Below, piece by piece: positions 1-5,461 of a stretch of 14,250 bases of DNA. The stretch spans positions 244-14,493 of the forward strand of contig DDSO01000148.1 in the NCBI GenBank assembly GCA_002343425.1. The letters are read 5' to 3'. The translations under genes were made by a program, and so were the position numbers. Origin of the DNA: Brevundimonas sp. UBA2388 (GTDB lineage: Bacteria > Pseudomonadota > Alphaproteobacteria > Caulobacterales > Caulobacteraceae). The notes below the pieces were generated by a model. That model ran no database searches and was not told the DNA's origin. It worked only from the letters and a program-made list of their open reading frames with translations. Each line of letters begins with the position of its first letter. Position 1 is the first letter of the stretch.

Positions 1-21
1 GTCCCGCAACCCCTCATCCGT

Positions 22-60
22 CAGGCTCCGCCTGCCACCTTCCCCCGAATTGGGGGAAGG
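22..60. repeat. Double-hairpin intergenic repeat
   Basis: Two adjacent perfect hairpins can be read directly. The first has arms CAGGC (22-26) and GCCTG (30-34) around a 3-nt loop. The second has 9-bp arms CCTTCCCCC (38-46) and GGGGGAAGG (52-60) around the loop GAATT. This arrangement resembles short REP-like elements common between genes in Caulobacterales and sphingomonads; that family resemblance is recall, not a search. No T-tract follows on either strand, so it is not a canonical intrinsic terminator. It may extend to the left of the window. Confidence 0.6.
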
Positions 61-330
61 GAAGGGCATGGGCTCTCCGCAAAAAATGCCGAAAAGCTGC
101 CTTCTCGCCCCTGCGCGGGCGTGGCCAAGCCGGAGCTGGGCTGTGGGTTCGCCGCGCCTGGGGCGGTCGCGGGGGTGTGGATTGTCAAAGACCGGCGGCG
201 GTCCGGGGACCGACGGGGCCTATTTTACGGGGGCGCCAATCTGCGCTGAGAAGAAAAATTTCGCGGAGGGGCGAGAAGGGAGCTTTGGGGGTCGGAAGGG
301 GACGGAGGATCGGGGGCGGGAAGGGAGGCT
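61..330. other. Non-coding stretch, no gene recognised
   Basis: This stretch lies downstream of the glycerophosphodiesterase gene. The open frames here have the arginine, glycine and proline bias expected of random high-GC DNA and contain no recognisable domain. A small palindrome, CGGTCC-GG-GGACCG, sits at 199-212, and an AT-rich patch is at about 251-261. There is no T-tracted hairpin after the stop at 331, so the terminator of that gene is not evident. Confidence 0.5.
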
Positions 331-1269
331 TCAGCGGCCGAGCGCGGGCTGGTCCATGAAGGCGGCGTCGAGGCCGTAGACGGCAAAGCGGGCGAGGCGT
401 TCGCGCGCGCGGCCGTGCGCCGCCGGGTCGTCGCCGATGCGGTCGGCCTCGGGCAGGAAGGCGTTCTCGGCGCGGAAGGTCCAGGCGGCGACCCTGAGGC
501 CGGCGGCGTGGGCCTCGGCGATCAGGGCGGTCGGGGCGCCGGGGGTCGGTTCGATCAGGGCCGTGTCGGCGCCGATCCAGTCGGCGTAGCGCGCGATGCC
601 GGCGAGGCCTTCGGGCGTGGTCATGGCGGCGTAGCTGAGGTCCGGGCGGTCGAAGGGGCCGCCGGATGCGGCGACCAGTTGCAGCAGCGGGGCGGCGAGG
701 CGGGCGCGGAGGCGTTGCAGGGCTCCGACCTCGAAACACTGGATCAGGATCGGGGCGTCGGCGCCGGTCAGGCCGCGGCGTTGCAGGGTTGCGACGAAGA
801 CCTCCTCCATCGGCAGGCCGAGGGCGGCGAAATACGACGGGTGTTTGAGTTCGGGGGCGACGCCGACGCCGGCCGCTGTGGCGATGTCGAGGACCTCTTC
901 GAAGGTCAGGATCGGGTCCTGGCCGTCGAAGGCGGTGTTGGCGGGACGGAGGTCGGGCAGGCGTTCGCGGGCGCGCAGGGTCTTCAGCTCAGCGAGGGTG
1001 AAGTCCTCGGTGAACCAGCCGGTGACGGGCCGTCCGTCGATGGTCTTCGTCGTGTGGCGGTGGGCGAAGGCGGGGTGGGCGGCGACGTCGGTGGTTCCGC
1101 CGATCTCGTTCTCGTGGCGCACGATCAGGACGCCGTCGGCGGTCATGACCAGATCGGGTTCGATGACGTCGGCGCCTTGCTGGATGGCGAGGTCATAGGC
1201 GGCGCGGGTGTGCTCGGGGCGTTCGCCGGAGGCGCCGCGGTGGGCGATGATGAGGGGGTGGCGGGTCAG
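331..1269 (-). CDS. Glycerophosphodiester phosphodiesterase (GDPD family, UgpQ/GlpQ-like)
   Basis: Hydrolyses glycerophosphodiesters (deacylated phospholipids) to sn-glycerol 3-phosphate and an alcohol. The TIM-barrel motifs are in order: AHRG with catalytic His10 and Arg11, metal-binding EPD (Glu37, Asp39), His52 in RHEN, the PELKHP strand, and a C-terminal FMDQP. No signal peptide is visible, so a cytoplasmic enzyme is likely. The first in-frame ATG (1146) would remove the catalytic HRG and EPD motifs. Upstream of it the open frame has no ATG, GTG or TTG before a TAG at 1377. The best start is therefore CTG at 1269, preceded by GGGAG (1277-1281) at a 7-nt spacing, giving 312 residues. The family is certain from the motifs; the physiological substrate is not shown. 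The gene may be read through from the minus-strand gene ending at 1484, but a repeat lies between them. Confidence 0.9.
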   Translation of the reverse strand: MTRHPLIIAHRGASGERPEHTRAAYDLAIQQGADVIEPDLVMTADGVLIVRHENEIGGTTDVAAHPAFAHRHTTKTIDGRPVTGWFTEDFTLAELKTLRARERLPDLRPANTAFDGQDPILTFEEVLDIATAAGVGVAPELKHPSYFAALGLPMEEVFVATLQRRGLTGADAPILIQCFEVGALQRLRARLAAPLLQLVAASGGPFDRPDLSYAAMTTPEGLAGIARYADWIGADTALIEPTPGAPTALIAEAHAAGLRVAAWTFRAENAFLPEADRIGDDPAAHGRARERLARFAVYGLDAAFMDQPALGR

Positions 1270-1276
1270 GGTGGTG

Positions 1277-1281
1277 CTCCC
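1277..1281 (-). promoter_or_regulatory. Ribosome-binding site supporting a CTG start
   Basis: Read on the minus strand this is GGGAG, 7 nt before the CTG at 1269-1267. It is the only purine-rich Shine-Dalgarno-like motif suitably placed for a start that keeps the N-terminal HRG catalytic motif of the GDPD protein. Confidence 0.6.
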
Positions 1282-1293
1282 TCTTCTGCTGTC

Positions 1294-1471
1294 GTCATCC
1301 TCCGGCGAGCGCAGCGAGACCGGGGGACCCAGCGGCGCCGCGACGGCGGCGAAACACCGGCGAATGCAAACAGCCTATGCCCAAACACTGTGCTCCCGAC
1401 AGGGTCGCGCTCGGGCGCGCCGCTGGGTCCCCCGGTCTGCGCCGCGAAGGCGCGGCTTGCCGGAGGATGAC
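1294..1471. repeat. Long imperfect inverted repeat between two minus-strand genes
   Basis: The outer arms GTCATCCTCCGGC (1294-1306) and its exact complement (1459-1471) are 13 nt. The inner arms 1318-1338 and 1417-1437 are 21 nt and perfectly complementary, containing ACCGGGGGACCCAG. Between outer and inner arms the two sides differ: the left has 11 nt and the right has 21 nt, which itself forms a small hairpin (CCGCG...CGCGG). The 78-nt centre (1339-1416) is unlike the arms and carries a lower-GC patch at 1362-1390. Similar interspersed elements are common in Caulobacterales genomes (recall). It fills nearly all of the gap between the DUF429-like gene and the GDPD gene, and could act as a transcription barrier or an RNA-stabilising structure. 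Confidence 0.75.
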
Positions 1472-1483
1472 GAAAGCAAAGAG

Positions 1484-2389
1484 CTACGCCCCCAGAATCC
1501 AGCCTTCTTCCTGCTCGACCTTCGCGATCAGGGCCTCGGTCGCGCCCTTGGGCGGGGCGAAGGCGGCGGAGAGGGTTCCGGCCTCGTCGAGCGCGGCGAA
1601 ATGTTCGGCGGTGACGCGGACCTGGGCCTGGTCCTTGAACTCGCCTTCGTTCGGTCTGGCGTTGAACATGGACGGGTAGACCTCGACGACGAGGGCCGAG
1701 AGGGGCTCGACATCGGCGGCGTCCAGCGCGCGCCAGCCGGTGCCGAAGGGCCAGACGGCGCCCGAGGGGCCGAGCTTCTCGAGCAGGCGGCGAACAGCGG
1801 GGACGCCGACGAGGGTCTGGCCGCCGACGGCGCCGGCGCCGTGCATCTGCCAGACGCTCTTGGGCTGGAGCTTGCCCTTGCGGGCCGCGTCCTGCGTCGC
1901 GCGGTATTCGGGGATGTCGGCGCCCGAGCCGGCGGGGGGCTTGGTCGTGGTCAGCCAGCGCTGGGCCTGATTGGCCGGGGCGCCCCACATGGGCCAGGCG
2001 TTGTCGGTCATGAGGCGGTTGATCTTGGCCGCGACCTGGTAACGGTTGTTGGTGTTGTCGGGCTTGTCGACCACGTTGGAGGCGAGGAATTTCCACATCG
2101 CCGACCACGGGGTTCCGGTGAGCTTCAGCCGCTCGGCCGTGCCGGCGGGGAAGCCGAAATTGAAGTCGAAGCCGACCAGGACCCGGTCGCCGCGCTTGCG
2201 GTGTTCGGCCAGCAGGGAGGCCAGCAGGGCCTCGCCCTCGGCCCGCGTCGCGACATTGTGGGTCTCGGTATAGAGGCGGAAACGCACATCGCGTTTGGCC
2301 ACGCCGAGCCAGACGGAGCCCTCGCCGAGCTTCTTGCCCTCGGCGGCGGTCCAGTCAGCGATGATGTAGGCGTCGAACAGGCGGGCCAC
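1484..2389 (-). CDS. Conserved alphaproteobacterial protein, DUF429/RNase H-like
   Basis: A 301-residue soluble protein with no signal peptide or membrane segment. It matches a family I recall from alphaproteobacteria that databases often call 'cobalamin biosynthesis protein CbiG' or 'molybdopterin-guanine dinucleotide synthesis protein', labels that nothing in the sequence supports. The blocks visible are ADWTAA (Asp12), VGFDFNFGFPAG (Asp75), NNRYQVAAKIN (114-124), WQMHGAGAVGGQTLVG (180-195), VEVYPS (Glu236), KDQAQVR (Asp253) and a C-terminal EEGWILG. The spaced acidic residues and the FP and YP motifs recall DUF429-type RNase H-like folds (inference). The GTG start at 2389 is chosen because AGGAG (2395-2399) lies 5 nt upstream. 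The same frame stays open far upstream, but that extension runs through a repeat element and is not coding. Function is unknown. Confidence 0.8.
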   Translation of the reverse strand: MARLFDAYIIADWTAAEGKKLGEGSVWLGVAKRDVRFRLYTETHNVATRAEGEALLASLLAEHRKRGDRVLVGFDFNFGFPAGTAERLKLTGTPWSAMWKFLASNVVDKPDNTNNRYQVAAKINRLMTDNAWPMWGAPANQAQRWLTTTKPPAGSGADIPEYRATQDAARKGKLQPKSVWQMHGAGAVGGQTLVGVPAVRRLLEKLGPSGAVWPFGTGWRALDAADVEPLSALVVEVYPSMFNARPNEGEFKDQAQVRVTAEHFAALDEAGTLSAAFAPPKGATEALIAKVEQEEGWILGA

Positions 2390-2520
2390 GGGGGCTCCTC
2401 GGGGAACTCGGTCACAGGGAATGGGGGGTTCTAGCGGTCCGGGGGCGGGGGAGGAAGGGCTGCGGGCGCTATCCGTGCTTGGGTTGCCTCGCCTCCCGCT
2501 CCTTCGCCCAAGCGAAAGCT
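2390..2520. other. Leader region of the DUF429-like gene, no gene
   Basis: This holds the ribosome-binding site of the minus-strand gene starting at 2389 and a G-rich run at about 2420-2460. A 7-bp inverted repeat, GCTTGGG (2477-2483) with CCCAAGC (2507-2513), lies just beside the MITE-like element. No convincing promoter hexamers were identified. Confidence 0.4.
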
Positions 2521-2757
2521 GGTTCATCACAAAGGACACGAAGGAATTCACGAAGGACACCAGGGGTCCTGTGAGGAGGATCCAGCTGGCCTCGCCGTCG
2601 AGCAGCGAGACGACTCTGGATCGAGGCCAAGGCCTCGATCGGGTCAGGCGGCGAATGCCGCGATCCCATGATCCCCGAAAAGGGAAGCTCCGATCTGGAC
2701 GCGCACCCGGTTCCTTTGTGCCCTTCGTGAATTCCTTCGTGTCCTTTGTGATGAACC
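2521..2757. repeat. MITE-like element with 40-bp terminal inverted repeats
   Basis: The left end (2521-2560) and right end (2718-2757) are inverted copies of a 40-nt sequence with one mismatch (A2556 against the base complementary to C2722). Each end is built from short AAGGACACGAAGG-like units and reads as HKGHEG-type or TKDTKEFTKDT-type peptides in shadow frames, a well-known source of spurious protein annotations. The interior (2561-2717) contains a 10-bp hairpin, GATCGAGGCC-AA-GGCCTCGATC (2619-2640), and a smaller GCGGC-GAAT-GCCGC hairpin (2648-2661). No transposase or real ORF is inside. No convincing flanking target duplication was seen. It separates the xthA-linked gene from the DUF429-like gene. 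Confidence 0.75.
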
Positions 2758-2790
2758 TGCTCGCGAGAAGCCACGCACCGACCGCGGAGC

Positions 2791-3306
2791 CTAGCCTTTC
2801 AGCAGGGCCTCGAGGTGCGAGAGCCAGCGGCGGCCCAGTCTCAGGGCCTCGCCGGGGGAGCCGGTCTGGACGGGGAGGGTGGCGTCCCAGAGGGCCAGTT
2901 CGAACTCGGGATGGCGGGCGTCGGCGAACATCAGTCGCAGCACCACCTGTTCGGCGTCGGGGGCCAGAAGATCGAGCGCCTTGCGGGCCTCGCCGCGGCG
3001 GACGCGGGCGACGACATGGCCGTCGACGATGATCTCGCCGCCCTCGATCTCCTCGAAGGCATAGACCAGACCGGAGCCGCCCCGGTTCCACAGGACCGCG
3101 ACCTGGGCGCCGTCAAAGTCGAGACCGGCGGCGCGGCCCTCGGCAGGGGACAGGGCCTCGGCCTCGGGCGTGACGCCGAGCGATTTCAGCAGGGCCCGGC
3201 GCATGCGGCGGATCGGCTCCATCCACCAGTTCAGGACCAGGGCGCCCGTGGTCAGGGCCGCCGCCGCCAAGGCCACCAGCAATATGACCCTGAGGACGTC
3301 GGCCAA
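2791..3306 (-). CDS. Membrane-anchored hypothetical protein, co-transcribed with xthA
   Basis: 171 residues. Residues 5-26 form one strongly hydrophobic segment followed by a basic stretch (RRMRR), so an N-terminal membrane anchor with a cytoplasmic C-terminal domain is likely. The remainder is a mixed alpha/beta domain with no motif I recognise (blocks GLDFDGAQVAVLWNRGG, GEIIVDGHVVARV and FELALWDATL). No ATG lies near the N-terminus. The TTG at 3306 is chosen because GGAGG (3314-3318) is 7 nt upstream, inside the last codons of xthA. The gene begins two bases after the xthA stop, so the two are almost certainly one transcript and translationally coupled. This suggests, but does not show, a shared role. 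Function is unknown. Confidence 0.75.
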   Translation of the reverse strand: MADVLRVILLVALAAAALTTGALVLNWWMEPIRRMRRALLKSLGVTPEAEALSPAEGRAAGLDFDGAQVAVLWNRGGSGLVYAFEEIEGGEIIVDGHVVARVRRGEARKALDLLAPDAEQVVLRLMFADARHPEFELALWDATLPVQTGSPGEALRLGRRWLSHLEALLKG

Positions 3307-3308
3307 GC

Positions 3309-4106
3309 TCAGTCCTCCAGCTCGACGACGACGGGGACGTGGTCCGAAGGCTTCTCCATGTCGCGGGCGTCGCGATGGGTCTCGACGCCGACGAAGCGGT
3401 CGGCGGCCTGGGGCGAGAGCAGGTGGAAGTCGATGCGGATGCCGTGGTCGCGCTGCCAGGCCCCGGCCTGGTAGTCCCAGAAGGTGAAGGTCCCGGGCGG
3501 CTGTTTGCCCAGCGCGCCGGCCTCGGACAGGCCGAGATGGGTCAGGGCCCGGAAGGCGGCGCGACTCTCGGGCTGGAACAGGGCGTCGGTCACCCAGGCG
3601 GACGGGTTCTTCGCGTCGTCCGGGGTGGGTATGACGTTGTAGTCGCCGCAGAGGGTGAAGGCCTCTTCCTGCCGCAGCAGGTCCTTCGCATGGGCCTGCA
3701 ACCGGTCCATCCAGGCCAGTTTGTAGGCGAACTTTTCCGTGCCGATCGGGTTGCCGTTGGGCAGGTAGAGGCAGCCGACGCGGACCGGCCGCGGGCATTC
3801 GATCACGGCCTCGATGTAGCGGGCCTGTTCGAACTCGGCCTCGAAGCCCGAGGCGTCGACGCCGGGCAGGCCGCGCCGCACGTCGCTGAGCGGATATTTC
3901 GAGAGCAGGGCGACGCCGTTGTAGGTCTTCTGGCCCTGGGTCTCGACATTGTAGCCGAGCGATTCAAAGGCCTCGCGGGGGAATTTCTCGTCGAGACATT
4001 TGATCTCCTGGAAGCCGACCACGTCGGGCTGGGCCGCTTCCAGCCACGCCAGCACTGTCGGCAGGCGGGCGTTGACGGAGTTCACGTTCCAGGTGGCGAT
4101 GCGCAT
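3309..4106 (-). CDS. xthA: Exodeoxyribonuclease III
   Basis: An EEP-superfamily DNA repair nuclease: 3'-5' exonuclease on duplex DNA and AP endonuclease in base excision repair, cytoplasmic. The 265-residue length matches E. coli ExoIII (268). Catalytic and metal-binding motifs are all present: TWNVNS (Asn7), FQEIK (Glu34), YLPNGNP (114-120), CGDYNV (Asp155, Asn157), RIDFHLL (224-230) and PSDHVPVV (Asp255, His256). The ATG at 4106 begins the canonical MRIATWN; there is no clear Shine-Dalgarno motif before it, and an out-of-frame ATG lies 8 nt upstream. The leader contains strong hairpins (4124-4200) that could affect expression. It is the first gene of a two-gene unit with the membrane-anchored protein at 3306-2791. 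Confidence 0.95.
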   Translation of the reverse strand: MRIATWNVNSVNARLPTVLAWLEAAQPDVVGFQEIKCLDEKFPREAFESLGYNVETQGQKTYNGVALLSKYPLSDVRRGLPGVDASGFEAEFEQARYIEAVIECPRPVRVGCLYLPNGNPIGTEKFAYKLAWMDRLQAHAKDLLRQEEAFTLCGDYNVIPTPDDAKNPSAWVTDALFQPESRAAFRALTHLGLSEAGALGKQPPGTFTFWDYQAGAWQRDHGIRIDFHLLSPQAADRFVGVETHRDARDMEKPSDHVPVVVELED

Positions 4107-4123
4107 GCGCCATGCTTACGGCG

Positions 4124-4160
4124 CGTCGGGGCGGTCTGTGAAGAAGGGATCGCCCCGACG
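4124..4160. repeat. Hairpin in the xthA leader
   Basis: CGTCGGGGCG (4124-4133) pairs exactly with CGCCCCGACG (4151-4160). The stem can extend inward by about four further pairs, including wobbles. It lies 18 nt upstream of the xthA ATG. Its distal arm shares GACG (4157-4160) with the next hairpin, so the two cannot both form completely. Confidence 0.6.
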
Positions 4161-4200
4161 ACTTTGCCGTCAGGTCGACCAAACTGACGGCAAAGTCGTC
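4157..4200. repeat. Perfect 17-bp inverted repeat upstream of xthA
   Basis: The arms 4157-4173 (GACGACTTTGCCGTCAG) and 4184-4200 are exactly complementary across 17 bp with a 10-nt centre, GTCGACCAAA. There is no T-tract on either side, so it is not a standard intrinsic terminator. It is either a structured leader element, a dimeric regulator site or part of an interspersed repeat. Confidence 0.7.
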
Positions 4201-4213
4201 CGGAATTATGCTG

Positions 4214-4264
4214 GAGCGAAATCTGAGCCCCGGCGGACTGCGTCCACCAGGACCGATTTCGCTC
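4214..4264. repeat. 10-bp inverted repeat with 31-nt centre
   Basis: GAGCGAAATC (4214-4223) and GATTTCGCTC (4255-4264) are exact inverted copies. The centre contains a short GTCC-ACCA-GGAC hairpin. It lies between the terminator of the upstream gene and the 17-bp inverted repeat, in the presumed promoter region of xthA. Confidence 0.5.
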
Positions 4265-4298
4265 TAACGAAAACGCCCCGGAGCGAACTCCGGGGCGT
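4262..4298 (-). terminator. Rho-independent terminator of the cysteine-repeat gene
   Basis: An 11-bp perfect stem (4273-4283 with 4288-4298, core CGCCCCGGAG) closes on a 4-nt loop. On the minus strand it is followed directly by TTTTCGTTAGAG. It begins 24 nt beyond the stop of the minus-strand gene ending at 4323. The T-tract is on the minus-strand side only, which fixes the orientation. It insulates xthA from the upstream gene. Confidence 0.85.
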
Positions 4299-4322
4299 CA
4301 TCTCGATCGAACCGTGGTCCGC

Positions 4323-5321
4323 TTACTCGGTCGGCGGCAGGGCCGGGGCCGGGGTGAACCGGCAGCCGCCGCCGATGCGCTGGGCGGTGGCGCAGGGATA
4401 GATCTGCTGGGTCACGCCCTCGGCGTTGATGCGGGCGATATAGCCTTCGCCCTCGGCGGCGCATTTGGCTTCATAGAAGCGGCCGTTGGCGTTCTGGCCC
4501 ATCAGGCGGACCTGGGTGACATCGCAGGCAGCGGCTTCCGTACCGGCCAGTTTGGGCTCGAAGCCGTCGGCCTGTTCCTGGCCGGTGGTGAAGCGGCAGG
4601 TACCGCCGACGGACGAGATCTGCAGGCAGTCCTGGAGCTTCCAGCCGGTGCCGACCCTCTCAAGCCAGTAGCCGTCAACACCCGCGCAGCCGACCTCATA
4701 GACGATGTTGTCGGCGTCGCTCTTGCCGATGGCCACGGCCTCGTCGACCGTGCAGGTGACACCGGCGTCGCGGGCCCAGCCGCCGATCACGGCCAGACCA
4801 TTCTGGTTGGCGGGCAGGGTGCACTGCTGGCCGACGTCGGCGGCAGGATCGCGCAGGCGGGCCGTGTAGGCGGTGCCGGCCAGCTCGAGGCAGTTGAAGT
4901 TCTGGGGCGGCGTCGACTCGATAAGGATCAGGCCGGGGCCTTCCGAGCAGGCGGCCTCGTAGATTTTCTGCTGTTCGGCGTTCATGCCCGGCTGGGAGGC
5001 CTCGGTCACCGTGCAGGCACCGCCGGTGGCGACGACCAGCGCCTGGGCGGCGGCCTTGATTTCCTCGGGCGTCGGGGCGACCGGGGGCGGCGCGGGCCGA
5101 TTGCGGGTCGCGCGGTTGTCCGGCACGCGGTCGCGACGACCGCCGCCGACGCGGCCGGGCAGCACGCCGTCGCCGCGAATATTGCCGGAGGCCCGGTCCG
5201 ATTCGGAACGACCGCCTGTCCCGGGGTCCTGGGGGACGTCCTGGGCGAAGGCGGGCTGGGTCGCGACCAGCGCCAGGGCGACGGCGCCGCCCACGAGCGC
5301 GAGCAACTTTCTGTGGAACAC
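4323..5321 (-). CDS. Secreted protein with three four-cysteine repeats
   Basis: 332 residues. An n-region MFHRKLL is followed by a hydrophobic core and a cleavage site after AFA (residue 26), so export by Sec is expected. Residues 30-85 are a low-complexity Gly/Arg/Pro linker. The rest carries exactly twelve cysteines (103, 125, 144, 167; 190, 212, 232, 242; 266, 287, 310, 320), which fall into three repeats. Each repeat has C(T/D)V near its first Cys and a YE-x2-C at its second (YEAAC, YEVGC, YEAKC). Repeats 2 and 3 also end in GG-x-CRFT. Periplasmic disulfide-bonded domains are likely (inference). The start is GTG at 5321 with GGAG 7 nt upstream. The gene is monocistronic, with a strong terminator after it, and is divergent from the MBL gene. 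I do not recognise a function; it may be a Caulobacterales-specific family. Confidence 0.85.
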   Translation of the reverse strand: MFHRKLLALVGGAVALALVATQPAFAQDVPQDPGTGGRSESDRASGNIRGDGVLPGRVGGGRRDRVPDNRATRNRPAPPPVAPTPEEIKAAAQALVVATGGACTVTEASQPGMNAEQQKIYEAACSEGPGLILIESTPPQNFNCLELAGTAYTARLRDPAADVGQQCTLPANQNGLAVIGGWARDAGVTCTVDEAVAIGKSDADNIVYEVGCAGVDGYWLERVGTGWKLQDCLQISSVGGTCRFTTGQEQADGFEPKLAGTEAAACDVTQVRLMGQNANGRFYEAKCAAEGEGYIARINAEGVTQQIYPCATAQRIGGGCRFTPAPALPPTE

Positions 5322-5461
5322 GAGACTACTCCGAACAGGAAAAATGTTGGCTCAACCCTTGGCGGGCCGATGTGGCGGGGTCAAGGCATGCGCTCGCGAG
5401 CGGCTGGACGACGACGGTCGCTTGAGGGTATCAAGGTCATGAGTTTCAATTGGAGACGGAC
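5322..5461. promoter_or_regulatory. Divergent promoter region
   Basis: This 140-bp gap separates the minus-strand cysteine-repeat gene from the plus-strand MBL gene, so both promoters should lie here. A 12-bp perfect palindrome, CGCTCGCGAGCG, sits at 5391-5402. No confident -35/-10 pair was found on either strand. Confidence 0.45.

Noticed and set aside
1294..1471. CRISPR array or tRNA in the intergenic repeats
   Set aside because: The repeats are inverted rather than direct and regularly spaced, and no cloverleaf or tRNA-like sequence was found here or in the other gaps.
415..2434. Long plus-strand open frames opposite the GDPD and DUF429-like genes
   Set aside because: Their translations are Gly/Arg/Ala-biased with no domain, and the minus-strand frames carry clear conserved motifs. 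Antisense openness is expected at this GC content.
2469..2774. Short proteins rich in HKGHEG or TKDTKEF motifs
   Set aside because: These are translations of the terminal inverted repeats of the 2521-2757 element and appear on both strands. They are not genes.
2390..3091. N-terminal extension of the DUF429-like protein to 535 residues
   Set aside because: The extension translates the MITE-like repeat and overlaps the end of the upstream gene. The GTG at 2389 has a good ribosome-binding site and starts exactly at the conserved family N-terminus.
4157..4200. Intrinsic terminator at the 17-bp inverted repeat
   Set aside because: Neither side has a T-tract, and a proper terminator for the upstream gene is already present at 4273-4298.
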